Numbered from the stretch's first letter, positions 1 through 11,029 are shown. The stretch is 64,000 nucleotides of DNA from an uncultured Microscilla sp. (GCF_947493425.1 NZ_CANLRP010000002.1:1-64000); one strand, 5' to 3'. A program made the numbers and translations. The notes: generated by a model not told the origin, from the sequence alone.

Positions 1-255
1 CTTCTGTTTATGGATAAAGCTAAGGAAAAAAGGCATTAACTTTAGATAATCAAAGCTAACCTTAGCAAAAAAATCTTGTATTCTGCGCTCTAATGAGCTG
101 ACCTTAATAGGTTTAGCTATTTTATCTGCAATCTCGCTAAAATGAACAGAGCGGCTTTTGATTAAACCTTCAATCATGTCTACAAGAAACTCCTGACGTT
201 TTTTGTGCTTAATTATCTCCGATTTTCGGATCAATTTGTATAAATTGCTTTTCAA
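1..255 (-). CDS. IS4-like transposase, N-terminal part, cut by window edge
   Basis: The minus strand is open from a TTG at 255 to base 1 (85 codons, no stop), so the gene continues beyond the window. The translation is basic at the start (residues 15-20 are IKHKKR) and then reads LVDMIEGLIKSRSVHFSEIA around 25-44 and SSLERRIQDFF around 53-63. From memory this resembles the N-terminal helical region of IS4-type transposases common in Bacteroidota. The catalytic DDE domain would lie outside the window, so identity rests on recall of the N-terminus only. The frame stays open upstream of the TTG without an ATG, so the start is uncertain. No terminal inverted repeat was identified. Confidence 0.5.
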   Translation of the reverse strand, partial: MKSNLYKLIRKSEIIKHKKRQEFLVDMIEGLIKSRSVHFSEIADKIAKPIKVSSLERRIQDFFAKVSFDYLKLMPFFLSFIHKQK

Positions 256-963
256 TTTTTTTAAGGAAAAGGTGATATTGATGTGTCGCAAGCACAATAT
301 GCAACCTTTTCCTTTTTTTATCAAAACCGTCGGGTAGAGTAGTCTGGCTATACAACTGTTGTGGCAAAAAACAGTCAATTTGTACAATTCCATTGTCTAA
401 GTGGGTATTCAAGCTATATTATTTTTAGGTAAAATCACTCTTTTTTTGTCTTAAAAAAACTATAATACAACTTATGTCGTTATCGAAGCATTAAGTAGGC
501 TAAAATAATTCGATTAAAACAAGATAAAATACAGATTGAAATACTAAAGAATATGAAAATAGATTAACTTTGCACCAGCAAAAAACATAAAGAAAAAAAC
601 TATAATCCAGCTTTTCCTAGCCACCACTCAACATATTTTAAGCATTGTATTTTTGCTTTAAACACTCCTGCTACCACATAACTTCGTTAAACATTTACTT
701 TAGAATACTTTTCAACCAGCTGATATTCTACCAGATACTTTTGATTAAGCACACTTATGCACTGTGTTCAAAACAAAAGGGTGATTGTATACTCCAATTG
801 ATGGAACAAACAAGCACATACTGGAAGTATATTAATATAAATTTTATCAGGTTAATAATTTCTAACAACAGGCATTTAGGATTCTAAATGTTTGCATTAA
901 AAAACAATTCAGGTTTGAAGGTATGTAAGGCATGCCATTGGCTGAAAATACTTGAGAGTTATT
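256..963. other. Intergenic region, no convincing gene
   Basis: About 700 bases of AT-rich sequence lie between the transposase fragment and the MarR gene. The short open frames here (209-412 minus from a TTG, 645-887 plus) have low-complexity translations with no family resemblance. The outer end of the insertion sequence should lie here, but I could not find an inverted repeat without its partner. A Bacteroidota-like minus-7 box is present at 565-572. Confidence 0.5.
565..572 (+). promoter_or_regulatory. Possible Bacteroidota minus-7 promoter box
   Basis: TAACTTTG followed by CACC matches the TAnnTTTG box used by the Bacteroidota primary sigma factor. A TTG at the expected 19-22 base distance upstream is not evident. 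If real, the transcript would have a leader of nearly 390 bases before the MarR gene, or would encode a short RNA. Confidence 0.3.
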
Positions 964-1428
964 ATGAAAAACGACATTAACATCGAGGAAAAAATCATTG
1001 ATACTGTAAGGGAATTATCTAAAACCCTGCGTTTTTTTGACCGAAAGTCGCAAAACAATACAGGGGTTACATTAAATCAATGCTACATGCTTGATCTTAT
1101 CCGGGAAAACAAGATCATGCCTTTGTCTGATTTGCACGAGCGATTGGGCATAGACAAAAGTACTACTACACGTTTGATTGAGCCTTTGTTAAAGAGAGGT
1201 TTGCTCGAAAAAATGAAAGCTGAGCACGACAAACGAGCCAGTTATGTAGTGATTACTAAATTGGGCGAAGAGGTATACGAAAACGCCCGCACCCGCTCTT
1301 TTAAATCAATAAGAAAAGTGCTGGAACAAATACCTCAAAATAAACATTTGCAGGTAGTAGAGTCAATAGACATGCTACTCGATGCGTTCAATGTGATTTA
1401 TAAACGTCCAGTGGCAGTAGGGGCATAA
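964..1428 (+). CDS. MarR-family transcriptional regulator
   Basis: A 154-residue winged-helix regulator from the ATG at 964; an in-frame TTG at 952 would add four residues but is less likely. After an N-terminal helix (EEKIIDTVRELSKTLR), the DNA-binding part runs from about 45 to 110: DLHERLGIDKSTTTRLIEPL is the helix-turn-helix, and the following EHDKRASYVVITKLGEE is the beta-wing plus the typical MarR D-(K/R)-R motif. The C-terminal helices would form the dimer. MarR proteins usually repress their own or adjacent genes in response to small ligands. Nothing nearby points to a specific target, since the next gene is convergent. Confidence 0.85.
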   Translation: MKNDINIEEKIIDTVRELSKTLRFFDRKSQNNTGVTLNQCYMLDLIRENKIMPLSDLHERLGIDKSTTTRLIEPLLKRGLLEKMKAEHDKRASYVVITKLGEEVYENARTRSFKSIRKVLEQIPQNKHLQVVESIDMLLDAFNVIYKRPVAVGA

Positions 1429-1448
1429 TCAATGCTTCTTTTTTAGTT

Positions 1449-1482
1449 CAAAGCGTGAACAAGGCAACTTGTTCACGCTTTG
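1449..1482. terminator. Perfect 15-bp hairpin between convergent genes
   Basis: Arms 1449-1463 and 1468-1482 are perfectly complementary (CAAAGCGTGAACAAG) around a GCAA loop. It lies just after the MarR stop and before the end of the convergent acyltransferase. There is no strong T-run, so it may be a bidirectional or factor-assisted terminator. Confidence 0.6.
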
Positions 1483-1487
1483 TGGCT

Positions 1488-1653
1488 TTAGGCAAGTTGA
1501 TTTATTGGTATTGGCTCACTTTCTTTTTTGAGGGTAGATTTGGGTTTCATTCCAAACAATGTCCGCATCAGGGCAAATGGATGAACAAGCCACCAGTAAA
1601 TGCCTATAGAAACTACTGTAGAAAGAGCCATAAGTACCACAAAGCCAGCCCCC
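1488..1653 (-). other. Out-of-frame C-terminal tail of the acyltransferase
   Basis: In the frame one base away from the upstream gene, the minus strand encodes GAGFVVLMALSTVVSIGIYW, then a family-typical ending with FALMRTLFGMKPK, stopping at 1488. This is the last membrane helix and positively charged tail expected of acyltransferase-3 proteins. It joins perfectly onto the upstream gene if one C is added to the C5 tract at 1649-1653. Confidence 0.7.
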
Positions 1654-2695
1654 AATGCACTGAGAAAAAACCAATACCAATGATGACAGGCTGGTGTAAT
1701 ATGTAAAAAGGGTATATACCTTGATTGAGTGGCTCGAGCCAACGGTGCCAAATATTTAAATAACGATAGCCATAGCCCATCACCGCCAACATGCTAAACC
1801 ATGCAACCATTGTTTGAGAAATCCACCAATAACGAATGTCAAAAGGCAACTTGGGGAAAATCCAGGTTTTGGGTGTAGCCAAGTAGTTATAATACAAAAA
1901 TGCTGAAGCAAGTACCCAAGCTATCAAAAAGATACGGCGTTGCTCTTTCAAAATGTCCCAAAAACGTTGATGGGAGGCAATCATATATCCCGCAATAAAA
2001 AACATCCAGCCAAAAGTAAAATATTCCCAATCGTTGTACAAGGCGTGCGTCTCTTTTGGAAAGTGGGGTTTAAGTAAAACTTTGACAAGCAAAATTGGCA
2101 GTACACCCAGCAACAGCGCTCCCTTGCCGCTGGCAATACGTGTGAGTCGCTTAATAAAAGCTTTTCCTCTGGTTGTACGCAATTGTAAAAATAAAGGAAG
2201 GGCAAGTAATGAGTAAATAAAAAGGTATAAAATAAACCAGAGGTGATGCCAACTGAGACTTCCTTGAGGGTAGGGTACCAACTCGAATACGGTGGGATAA
2301 AAGTCCCAAAAACTTCCTTGAACTTTCCCCTTCACAAGGTACTCTATATATATTTGAATAGGTACTATAATGCCAAACATCCCGGCCAGCAATGGTATGA
2401 ATAAGCGTTTGGTTCGTTCTGCCAAATACTTGCGGCTATTTTTTATGCCCAAGGCAAAGTAAGTGCCCACCCCCGATATAAAAAACAGTAGAGGCATTCG
2501 CCAAATATGCAATTGTACCATGAGGTGGTGAAGCCATTCGCTGGTTTGAGGGCTTTTTATGTGCCAGTTTTCATTGCCTCCTCGGTATACCATTCCTACA
2601 TGAAACAAGAGCACACTAAAAATCAACAAAATACGCAACCAGTCAATATCATAGCGGCGTTCTTTCTGAGCCGATGTTTGTTTATTCTTTTGCAT
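1613..2695 (-). CDS. Membrane acyltransferase-3 family protein, frameshifted near the C-terminus
   Basis: A 360-residue integral membrane protein of the acyltransferase-3 (OafA/YrhL, DUF1624-like) family, which moves acyl groups onto surface sugars or other extracytoplasmic acceptors. The N-terminus RRYDIDWLRILLIFSVLLFH is the family hallmark (D-x-L-R followed by a membrane His). PLLFFISGVGTYFAL is the second helix, and YPFYILHQPVIIGIGFF near 335-350 is the conserved last-but-one helix. About ten hydrophobic segments are visible. The frame stops early at 1613, and the expected last helix continues in another frame down to 1488, so a one-base loss in the C5 tract at 1649-1653 seems to have occurred. 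It could be a sequencing error, a phase-variable tract or a real mutation. The acceptor is unknown. Confidence 0.8.
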   Translation of the reverse strand: MQKNKQTSAQKERRYDIDWLRILLIFSVLLFHVGMVYRGGNENWHIKSPQTSEWLHHLMVQLHIWRMPLLFFISGVGTYFALGIKNSRKYLAERTKRLFIPLLAGMFGIIVPIQIYIEYLVKGKVQGSFWDFYPTVFELVPYPQGSLSWHHLWFILYLFIYSLLALPLFLQLRTTRGKAFIKRLTRIASGKGALLLGVLPILLVKVLLKPHFPKETHALYNDWEYFTFGWMFFIAGYMIASHQRFWDILKEQRRIFLIAWVLASAFLYYNYLATPKTWIFPKLPFDIRYWWISQTMVAWFSMLAVMGYGYRYLNIWHRWLEPLNQGIYPFYILHQPVIIGIGFFSVHWGLALWYLWLFLQ

Positions 2696-2978
2696 GGTTA
2701 TCTACTAAATTTTGATTTATTCACTTCCTCTTTAGTGAGGATATTCCAAAAGTAGACAAACCTGTATATTGATGAGTAATCTGCCTATAAGTACGATGTG
2801 CGAGCTTATTGGGAAGTACAATGTGCTTTTCTTAAAATATTGTAAAACAGGTTGTTATAAAATTAGGTTTGTTCTGTGAAGTAAAGGGTAAGAAAATGGT
2901 TTTGATAGGGAAAACACAAAAAGGAAGGGTGAAGGAACCAGAATATACACAAAAAAAGTAGTAGGAGATAAAAACTAC

Positions 2979-3215
2979 CTACCACTTTTTTTTGTTTCTT
3001 CTAGGCTTACGCGAAGGGTATTGCTGGCTTAACTGATGCAGCAGGTTATGCTGATAACTCAGCAATACTTTATGGTTATTGTTGGTGGCATAACGGTACA
3101 CCTCAGGATGGTTAGGTACTCCGGCTCCTTTCATTATCTGAAAAGCGATTTCCCAATATTGAGTTTCATCGCTTTTCAGTAATTTGATCAGGTTTTGTAT
3201 TTCTTGTTCGCTCAT
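2979..3215 (-). CDS. Small protein resembling the N-terminus of leucine-rich-repeat proteins
   Basis: A 78-residue hydrophilic protein, start ATG at 3215. It begins EQEIQNLIKLLKSDETQYWE, followed by IAFQIMKGAGVP, and ends in a basic KPRRNKKKW tail. The pattern (two helices, then a loop G-x-G-x-P) is similar to the first 40 residues of the leucine-rich-repeat gene at 63564 (EEVLNLVKLICNG...IIQGRGLPKA). It may be a stand-alone version of that cap domain or a remnant of a larger repeat protein. No function can be assigned. It stands alone, with 194 bases separating it from the gene upstream. Confidence 0.55.
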   Translation of the reverse strand: MSEQEIQNLIKLLKSDETQYWEIAFQIMKGAGVPNHPEVYRYATNNNHKVLLSYQHNLLHQLSQQYPSRKPRRNKKKW

Positions 3216-3301
3216 AGTATGCTAAGGAATGGTGTAAAAATAAAGTTGTTATAGTTTAAGGAAATATTTTTTGGTCAGGCGAGGTCAAAAAACGCGGCAT
3301 A

Positions 3302-3315
3302 GCCATAGCTATGGC
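3302..3315. repeat. 14-bp perfect palindrome followed by a T-run
   Basis: GCCATAGCTATGGC reads identically on both strands and is followed on the plus strand by AAGTTTTTTT. It sits in the gap between 2979-3215 and 3410-3844. It could be a small hairpin or part of a dispersed repeat; no second copy was seen in this window. Confidence 0.4.
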
Positions 3316-3409
3316 AAGTTTTTTTAACGAAGCATGTCCAAAAAAGATGAGGTTAAAAATGCGTATTTATTTTGACACCGTTCCTAACCAACCAGTCAGG
3401 GGTTAAGTT

Positions 3410-3844
3410 TTAAAAATTAGCCTCCATCTTAGGTTTGACGGTTAATTGACGCACCACCCAATACATGAGCAACCCAGTAGGGCCCAACATAAAAGTAAAC
3501 AGCAAACAAGGAATCACAAATTTATGAGGGACGCCCGTTTTTTGGGCATTGCTTACCTCCCAACAACCCACAAATAAATCGAAAGCAAGGTAATGCACCC
3601 AACCAATGAGTACTGCTTGAGGGGCGGTAAATAAATTCATGACCCCCGCCAGGGTGCTAAAGCTATCTAACTTAAAAGCGGCAATATTGAGGGCAAACAT
3701 TACGACATAAATGATCGCAAAAAATAATGAGATGCCCAGTGAAAGTACAATACGCCTGGTCCACTGCCAGCCTGGGGCAAATATCAACAACAACCAACCA
3801 ACAAGTGCTACCGTGTTTACAAGTGTAAATAAATTTTCAAGCAT
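3410..3844 (-). CDS. ABA4-like family membrane protein (DUF4281)
   Basis: A 144-residue protein with four hydrophobic segments (about 5-22, 31-53, 70-90 and 108-130). The sequence GWVHYLAFDLFVGCWEV near 81-97 and IPCLLFTFMLGPTGLLMYW near 111-129 are the conserved blocks of the DUF4281/ABA4-like family. The plant member ABA4 is needed for neoxanthin formation, while bacterial members have no proven activity. Neighbours give no carotenoid context. Start ATG at 3844. Confidence 0.75.
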   Translation of the reverse strand: MLENLFTLVNTVALVGWLLLIFAPGWQWTRRIVLSLGISLFFAIIYVVMFALNIAAFKLDSFSTLAGVMNLFTAPQAVLIGWVHYLAFDLFVGCWEVSNAQKTGVPHKFVIPCLLFTFMLGPTGLLMYWVVRQLTVKPKMEANF

Positions 3845-4038
3845 AGGTTTTTTTGATTTAGGGTTTGTTTAAAGCGTTGTCTTTAGGGCTAAAAATTACT
3901 GCCCAGACTACCAAACAAATTTTTGTTAAGACTGGAAAATATAAACCAAAAAAGGGCAAAGTTTGTTTAAAACCTTGCCCTCTGTTGATTTATTTGGTCT
4001 GGCAAGCACCCTCTCGTTAAAAAAGAGTGCTTGTAACG

Positions 4039-5016
4039 CTAATTATCTATTACCTCTTGTTTGTCAAGTTGGGGTACTTGTGCATCGTGATTTACTTCAT
4101 TTTCGTGAGTTTCGCTCACCTCATCAAAAATCTTGGGTTGCGTAACCCCTGTAGTTTCATAAATATTATTGTAAATGGTGTGGGCTATTTGATTGACTGG
4201 CAAGTCGTTGTTATCTGTTCCAAAAGGTTCTTCTATTTCTTCTCCAATTTCTTTGAGCCCCGCCAATGCATAATAAGTGACCGCCAGCAAAGGTACTGTC
4301 CAGTAGCCAAGGGCGTGTACCAGATTGAATGGCAATGAAAAGATATATAAGTTGAGAAACTGCCTTAAGTGAATACCATAAGCCAATGGCATAGGCGTTT
4401 TTTTGATTCGTTCACACCCACCAATAATATCGGTCAGGGCAGCCAAGTGCTTTTCAAAGCTCAGAAACTGCATTTCTTTCAGACTACCTTCATTATAACG
4501 TTGGGTAGCCAGTTCATACATGCAACGGGCAATTTCATTGGGTACGTGCTTGAGCTTTCTAAAGCGTTGGTACTCGGTTTCGGTAATCAAGTGTAAGCCA
4601 AAAATACGTTTGGCAGCGTCACCATCACGTAAGTGGCTTTTCAATGCAAAAGCATAAGCCGATGCCATCCTGCTCATATACTCTTTGTCTTCAGCCGTGT
4701 CAAAATAAGTACTTATTTTGATGGCAATATTGCGTGAGTTGTTTACCAAGGCTCCCAGAAGTTTGCGCCCTTCCCACCAGCGGTCATAAGCAGTATTGGT
4801 TCTAAACACCAGCAATAAACCCAAAGCAAGCCCTAAAATAGAGTGTACCATTGTAGAAGGTTTTGCCCAAATGTCTACTTTGAAGTATACTAAAGCGAGT
4901 GTGTACACGGCAATAACAAGTAAGCCTTGCCATAGCTCGTGTAGCATGTGAGTATTCCAAATCAATTTGTTGAAATACCACTCAAGGCGTGACATTCCTT
5001 GTCTCTTATCTGGCAT
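4039..5016 (-). CDS. Bestrophin-like anion channel family protein
   Basis: A 325-residue membrane protein of the bacterial bestrophin (UPF0187) family, whose members form pentameric ion channels. Residues about 60-95 carry GLALGLLLVFRTNTAYDRWW, the family's best conserved block. EEIEEPFGTDNNDLPVNQ near 275-292 matches the conserved acidic EDPFGxDxNDLP motif near the cytosolic mouth, and CERIKKTPMPLAYGIHLRQF lies between. The last 30 residues are an acidic, His-containing tail not typical of the family. A second, clearly related gene lies at 7954-8892 in the opposite orientation. The transported ion cannot be told from sequence. Confidence 0.85.
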   Translation of the reverse strand: MPDKRQGMSRLEWYFNKLIWNTHMLHELWQGLLVIAVYTLALVYFKVDIWAKPSTMVHSILGLALGLLLVFRTNTAYDRWWEGRKLLGALVNNSRNIAIKISTYFDTAEDKEYMSRMASAYAFALKSHLRDGDAAKRIFGLHLITETEYQRFRKLKHVPNEIARCMYELATQRYNEGSLKEMQFLSFEKHLAALTDIIGGCERIKKTPMPLAYGIHLRQFLNLYIFSLPFNLVHALGYWTVPLLAVTYYALAGLKEIGEEIEEPFGTDNNDLPVNQIAHTIYNNIYETTGVTQPKIFDEVSETHENEVNHDAQVPQLDKQEVIDN

Positions 5017-5128
5017 CTTTTGCTTTAATTTTTGATGTTGACTGTGAGTTGAGCCGTAGCTACCTGGCAGTAGGCATCAGGCTATATGTAATAATACTAC
5101 CTCCCGAATTAAATTGTTGCCATTGGTG

Positions 5129-5404
5129 TTAAGAAACTGGTTTAAGCCTAAACATTGTGGCTACCATTTTCGAAGGCATTTCGTTTACCATTTCGTTATA
5201 GTCGTATTTTTTTACTGAGTAACGTTTCTGGTATACTTTCAACTGTTCTATGCTGGCTGTATCATTTGCCTGGCTCAGTTGTTCCATATTTTCTTTGAGT
5301 TCATCTAGTTGGTGTTTTATCTTATTCATTGTGTGGTAGCTCAGCATAGTCCACAAAAACAAAAAGCCTCCAATAGCCACCAAAATTCCCAGTGCTCCTA
5401 TCAT
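5129..5404 (-). CDS. Short LemA-like membrane protein
   Basis: A 91-residue protein with one N-terminal membrane helix (about 3-22) and a following amphipathic helix KIKHQLDELKENMEQLSQ. Its end, YNEMVNEMPSKMVATMFRLK, resembles the C-terminal signature of LemA proteins (YN..V..FPS..VA..FGFK). It is only about half the usual LemA length of 180-200 residues and lacks the central helical hairpin, so it is either a miniature member or a reduced copy. It lies between the bestrophin and cholesterol oxidase genes on the same strand, with gaps of more than 100 bases, so co-transcription is only possible. Confidence 0.6.
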   Translation of the reverse strand: MIGALGILVAIGGFLFLWTMLSYHTMNKIKHQLDELKENMEQLSQANDTASIEQLKVYQKRYSVKKYDYNEMVNEMPSKMVATMFRLKPVS

Positions 5405-5584
5405 TTTTATTAAATTTTATGTTCTGTTTGTTATCAAGTACAAAGTTACGCATTAAAATGAATAGATAGAATCCCACTAAAAACAAAAGGAGTAAGTGTA
5501 TGTTTTGTAACCAAAGTAGTACAAGTATTTATTTGAAAAGGCAACCAAAGCTACTTACTACTTGTTGCTAATTGCTTGCAACCG

Positions 5585-7953
<2,369 letters not shown>

Positions 7954-8892
7954 ATGTATATCAATAAAACTATCTCATTAAGGGTGATTTTGGGCTTTGC
8001 CTGGAAAAACCTCTTCATCTTTACCATTTTGGCTACTTTGGTTTGTATAGCTTACCTGCATTATGGAATCAAGCAAATTGCCATACCTTTCTTGCCGTTG
8101 GGTACCTTAGGTACAGCCGTGGCTATTTTATTGGGTTTTCGCAACAACTCAGCCTATGATCGTTTTTGGGAAGCTCGCAAGATTTGGGGAGGCATTGTAA
8201 ACACTAGTCGCTCGTTTGCCCGTCAGGTGACTACATTTGTTACTACCCAGTTTACCCAAGGCGATATTACTGAAGAAAACGCGGAAACACTTCAGAAAGA
8301 ACTGGTATATCGACACCTTGCCTGGCTCAATGCCTTGCGTTTGCATTTGCGTCGCGAAGACTTGCTCAACGAAACCTGTTGGTATGAGTTAATCCACTTT
8401 ATTTCAGAAGAAGAACTCAAAGAAATAAACCTCAAGCAAAATAAACCTACCCAGTTGAACCAGCTTCAGGGAGAGCGTCTACAGTATGCCCGAAGCGTGG
8501 GGTTGATTGACGATTTTAGACACATGGAACTAGACCGCTCGCTCAATGTCATGTATGACTTACAAGGCAAGTGCGAACGCATCAAGAACACCCCTTTGCC
8601 TCGTCAATACGCTTTTTTTACCAAAGTATTTGTCTGGATTTTTGTGTGTTTGTTGCCTTTTGGGTTTGTAGATATATTACACTGGATGACGATTCCTTTG
8701 GCGGTATTGGTTTCTTGGATATTTACAGTACTTGAGCAAGTAGGGCATTATACCGAAGACCCTTTCTCGAACGGAATCAATGATATTCCTATGACTTCGA
8801 TGTGTCGCACTATAGAAATAGACCTACGAGAGCAACTCAAAGAAACTGAACTACCCAAACCACTCAGAGCAGTCAATGGAGTGTTGATGTAA
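7954..8892 (+). CDS. Second bestrophin-like channel family protein
   Basis: Using the ATG at 7954 gives 312 residues beginning MYINKTISLRVILGFAWKN; a TTG at 7921 would add 11 residues but is less likely. GTAVAILLGFRNNSAYDRFW (about 48-67) and the acidic EDPFSNGINDIPMTS (about 269-283) are the bestrophin family blocks. CERIKNTPLPRQYAFFTKVF precedes the last pair of membrane helices. It is diverged from the 4039-5016 copy and lacks that protein's long charged tail, so the pair is not a recent duplication. A homopentameric channel in the inner membrane is expected; the ion is unknown. Confidence 0.85.
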   Translation: MYINKTISLRVILGFAWKNLFIFTILATLVCIAYLHYGIKQIAIPFLPLGTLGTAVAILLGFRNNSAYDRFWEARKIWGGIVNTSRSFARQVTTFVTTQFTQGDITEENAETLQKELVYRHLAWLNALRLHLRREDLLNETCWYELIHFISEEELKEINLKQNKPTQLNQLQGERLQYARSVGLIDDFRHMELDRSLNVMYDLQGKCERIKNTPLPRQYAFFTKVFVWIFVCLLPFGFVDILHWMTIPLAVLVSWIFTVLEQVGHYTEDPFSNGINDIPMTSMCRTIEIDLREQLKETELPKPLRAVNGVLM

Positions 8893-9024
8893 GCAATACA
8901 GCGTTCACCGGGTTTTAGATACACCTTGTGTTACTTATAAACTTGTGAATTAGGAGAAGACGATTCGCGTAAACGTTCCCCTTTTGTATTACTGGTAATC
9001 AATGATAAGGGAGGCTAAAACACA

Positions 9025-9068
9025 TTTCCCAAACACCAACTACAAGAAGCGAGTCAGTGTTTGGGAAA
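9025..9068. terminator. Long-stem hairpin between convergent genes
   Basis: Arms 9025-9036 (TTTCCCAAACAC) and 9057-9068 are perfectly complementary over 12 bp with a 20-base loop. It lies between the ends of the bestrophin and phosphofructokinase genes, so a shared terminator is likely. Confidence 0.5.
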
Positions 9069-9167
9069 ACATTAAAAGTAGGCGATTGATGGATTGAAGA
9101 GTAGGTTGTACTCACAACCCTGTAAAACTTAGAAGGCTAGAAGAAAACAATAATAGTACATCACACA

Positions 9168-10139
9168 TCAAATGCTTAGCACATCTACCAATTTAATAAG
9201 TTCGTCTTCAATAGGTTTGTTTTTATCAATGGCATCTTCAAAAGGCGTGTATACCAATTTGTTGTTTTTTACCCCAGCCATTACACTACTTTTGCCCGCA
9301 AGTAGCCCTTCTACTGCGCCAATGCCCGTTCTACTCGCAAGAATTCGATCTTGAGCTGTAGGTGAGCCTCCCCGTTGAATGTGCCCTAACGTAGTTACTT
9401 TAATGTCTAACCCTTCGGTTGCATCCATTACTTTGGCGGCAATATCGGCTGCGTTGCCCTCTTCATCACCTTCAGCTACAATTACAATAGAAGAAGATTT
9501 ATGATTGAGTCTGCCTTTTTGTAAGGTTTCTATTACCTGGGCAATGGTAGTTTCGGTTTCGGGTACCATCACTATTTCGGCGCCACCCCCAATCCCCGAT
9601 TGAATGGCAATATAGCCTGAATCACGCCCCATTACCTCCACAAAAAACACCCGGTTATGTGAGTCAGCAGTATCGCGAATTTTATCTATAGCTTCCAGGG
9701 CAGTATTTACTGCTGTATCGTAGCCAATGGTATAGTCGGTACCATAAATATCGTTGTCTATAGTACCAGGACAACCCACCGTGGGCATTCCAAACTCTTC
9801 GTGAAACACCTTGGCACCAGTAAAAGTACCATCACCACCAACAGCCACCAAACCGTCAATATCAAAATGTTTTAGTTGTTGATAAGCTTGTTTGCGCCCT
9901 TCATAAGTACGAAACTCAGCACTACGGGCAGACTTTAAGATAGTGCCACCTTGTTGTATAATATTACTTACCGATTTAGACTCCATCCGATGAATGCGCC
10001 CTTTGATCATTCCTTCGTAACCACGCATAATGCCATATACTTCTATGTTGTTATAAATGGCGGTACGCACCACTGCCCTTATACAAGCGTTCATTCCTGG
10101 GGCATCGCCTCCTGAGGTAAATACTGCTATTCGTTTCAT
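9168..10139 (-). CDS. pfkA: ATP-dependent 6-phosphofructokinase
   Basis: A 323-residue cytoplasmic enzyme phosphorylating fructose 6-phosphate to fructose 1,6-bisphosphate in glycolysis. SGGDAPGMN (9-17) binds the nucleotide. GGDGTFTGA (101-109) has Gly at 104, the residue typical of ATP-using rather than pyrophosphate-using enzymes. GTIDNDIYGTDYTIGYDTA (125-143) includes the catalytic base Asp128, EVMGRDSGYIA binds the sugar phosphate, and LGHIQRGGSPTAQDRILASR closes the active site. Length matches the bacterial type of about 320 residues. It is transcribed alone: the gene upstream is followed by a strong terminator at 10252-10278. Confidence 0.97.
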   Translation of the reverse strand: MKRIAVFTSGGDAPGMNACIRAVVRTAIYNNIEVYGIMRGYEGMIKGRIHRMESKSVSNIIQQGGTILKSARSAEFRTYEGRKQAYQQLKHFDIDGLVAVGGDGTFTGAKVFHEEFGMPTVGCPGTIDNDIYGTDYTIGYDTAVNTALEAIDKIRDTADSHNRVFFVEVMGRDSGYIAIQSGIGGGAEIVMVPETETTIAQVIETLQKGRLNHKSSSIVIVAEGDEEGNAADIAAKVMDATEGLDIKVTTLGHIQRGGSPTAQDRILASRTGIGAVEGLLAGKSSVMAGVKNNKLVYTPFEDAIDKNKPIEDELIKLVDVLSI

Positions 10140-10251
10140 AAAAATAAACTTTATACAAATTGCCTATTTCACTTTTTATTGCGCAACTCTACAGCAACGC
10201 TCGCCAAAGTTATGGAAATACGAAATTAAAACAATTGCCCTATATAACAAA

Positions 10252-10278
10252 AAGGCACCAGGGAGTGCCTGGTGCCTT
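10252..10278 (-). terminator. Rho-independent terminator after 10412-10822
   Basis: Arms 10252-10262 (AAGGCACCAGG) and 10268-10278 pair perfectly over 11 bp with a 5-base loop. On the minus strand it is followed by TTTTTGTT, so it ends transcription from the gene at 10412-10822. Confidence 0.8.
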
Positions 10279-10411
10279 GTACTCGATAGTTTTGTAAAAA
10301 AACAAAACTTTAATCTAAAAAGCTTTACATTGCTTCTTGATGCAATGTTAGTTGTTGATACTCACAAGAAACTGCTATCGACTATCGACTGAATGCTATA
10401 GACTATTAGGA

Positions 10412-10822
10412 TTAGTCTTTTTTCTCTGCAATCTTATCGTCTGTTTTTTTGTCATCGTCTTTCTTTCCTTCTTCTTCTTTTTTGCCGCCAAAACGGTTAG
10501 AAAAAAAGTTGCGGGCAGTGTCAGCAAATTCTCCTATCTTTTCTTTGGCATCGCCAGCAAATTCTCCTATTTTATCTTTAGCATCTCCGGCAATATCAGA
10601 AGCTTTTTCCATGAAAGTTTCTTTAGGTTCCCCAGTTACAGCCTCATATACTTCGGCTTTTATAGTGGCTGAGGTAAGGGTGAGTACTTCGTTTACCTTT
10701 TGGTCTACCTTATCGGCAACTCTTTTTTTAATAAACTCGATAGCTATTTCTGCGGCAATTTTACCTTGTTCCTCATTGATACTTGCGTGTGCGGCAATTT
10801 CTTTGGCTAATTGATCAACCAT
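10412..10822 (-). CDS. Helical repeat protein of unknown function, LEA-like
   Basis: A 136-residue soluble protein, all helical by composition, with no signal peptide. Residues 1-60 form a helical region (MVDQLAKEIAAHASINEEQG). Residues about 72-105 contain two near-identical 11-residue units, DAKDKIGEFAG and DAKEKIGEFAD, like late-embryogenesis-abundant or YtxH-type stress proteins. The last 30 residues are almost entirely Lys, Asp and Glu. A role in protecting or binding macromolecules under stress is a guess from composition. It is followed by its own terminator and stands alone. Confidence 0.75.
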   Translation of the reverse strand: MVDQLAKEIAAHASINEEQGKIAAEIAIEFIKKRVADKVDQKVNEVLTLTSATIKAEVYEAVTGEPKETFMEKASDIAGDAKDKIGEFAGDAKEKIGEFADTARNFFSNRFGGKKEEEGKKDDDKKTDDKIAEKKD

Positions 10823-11029
10823 AATGTTTGAAAGTTAAGTGAAGATTTACAATTATATTAGATGAATTGAATAAATGAAATTGGCATCTGATCCAACTCT
10901 ATTACAAGGTAAAATATTTGACGTGAAAATAAAAAAAAATAAAAAATCTGTTTTTCAGAAAAATACCTATTCTGTTAGAAACTTATAGGCGAATGTGCTA
11001 ATTTTAAAACCATAATAGCTATAAGACTC

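Noticed and set aside
209-412. 67-residue open frame on the minus strand
   Set aside because: It starts at a TTG, overlaps the transposase fragment in another frame, and has no recognisable pattern.
645-887. 80-residue open frame on the plus strand
   Set aside because: Composition is that of random AT-rich sequence (Ile, Phe, Tyr, Cys), and no family resemblance was seen.
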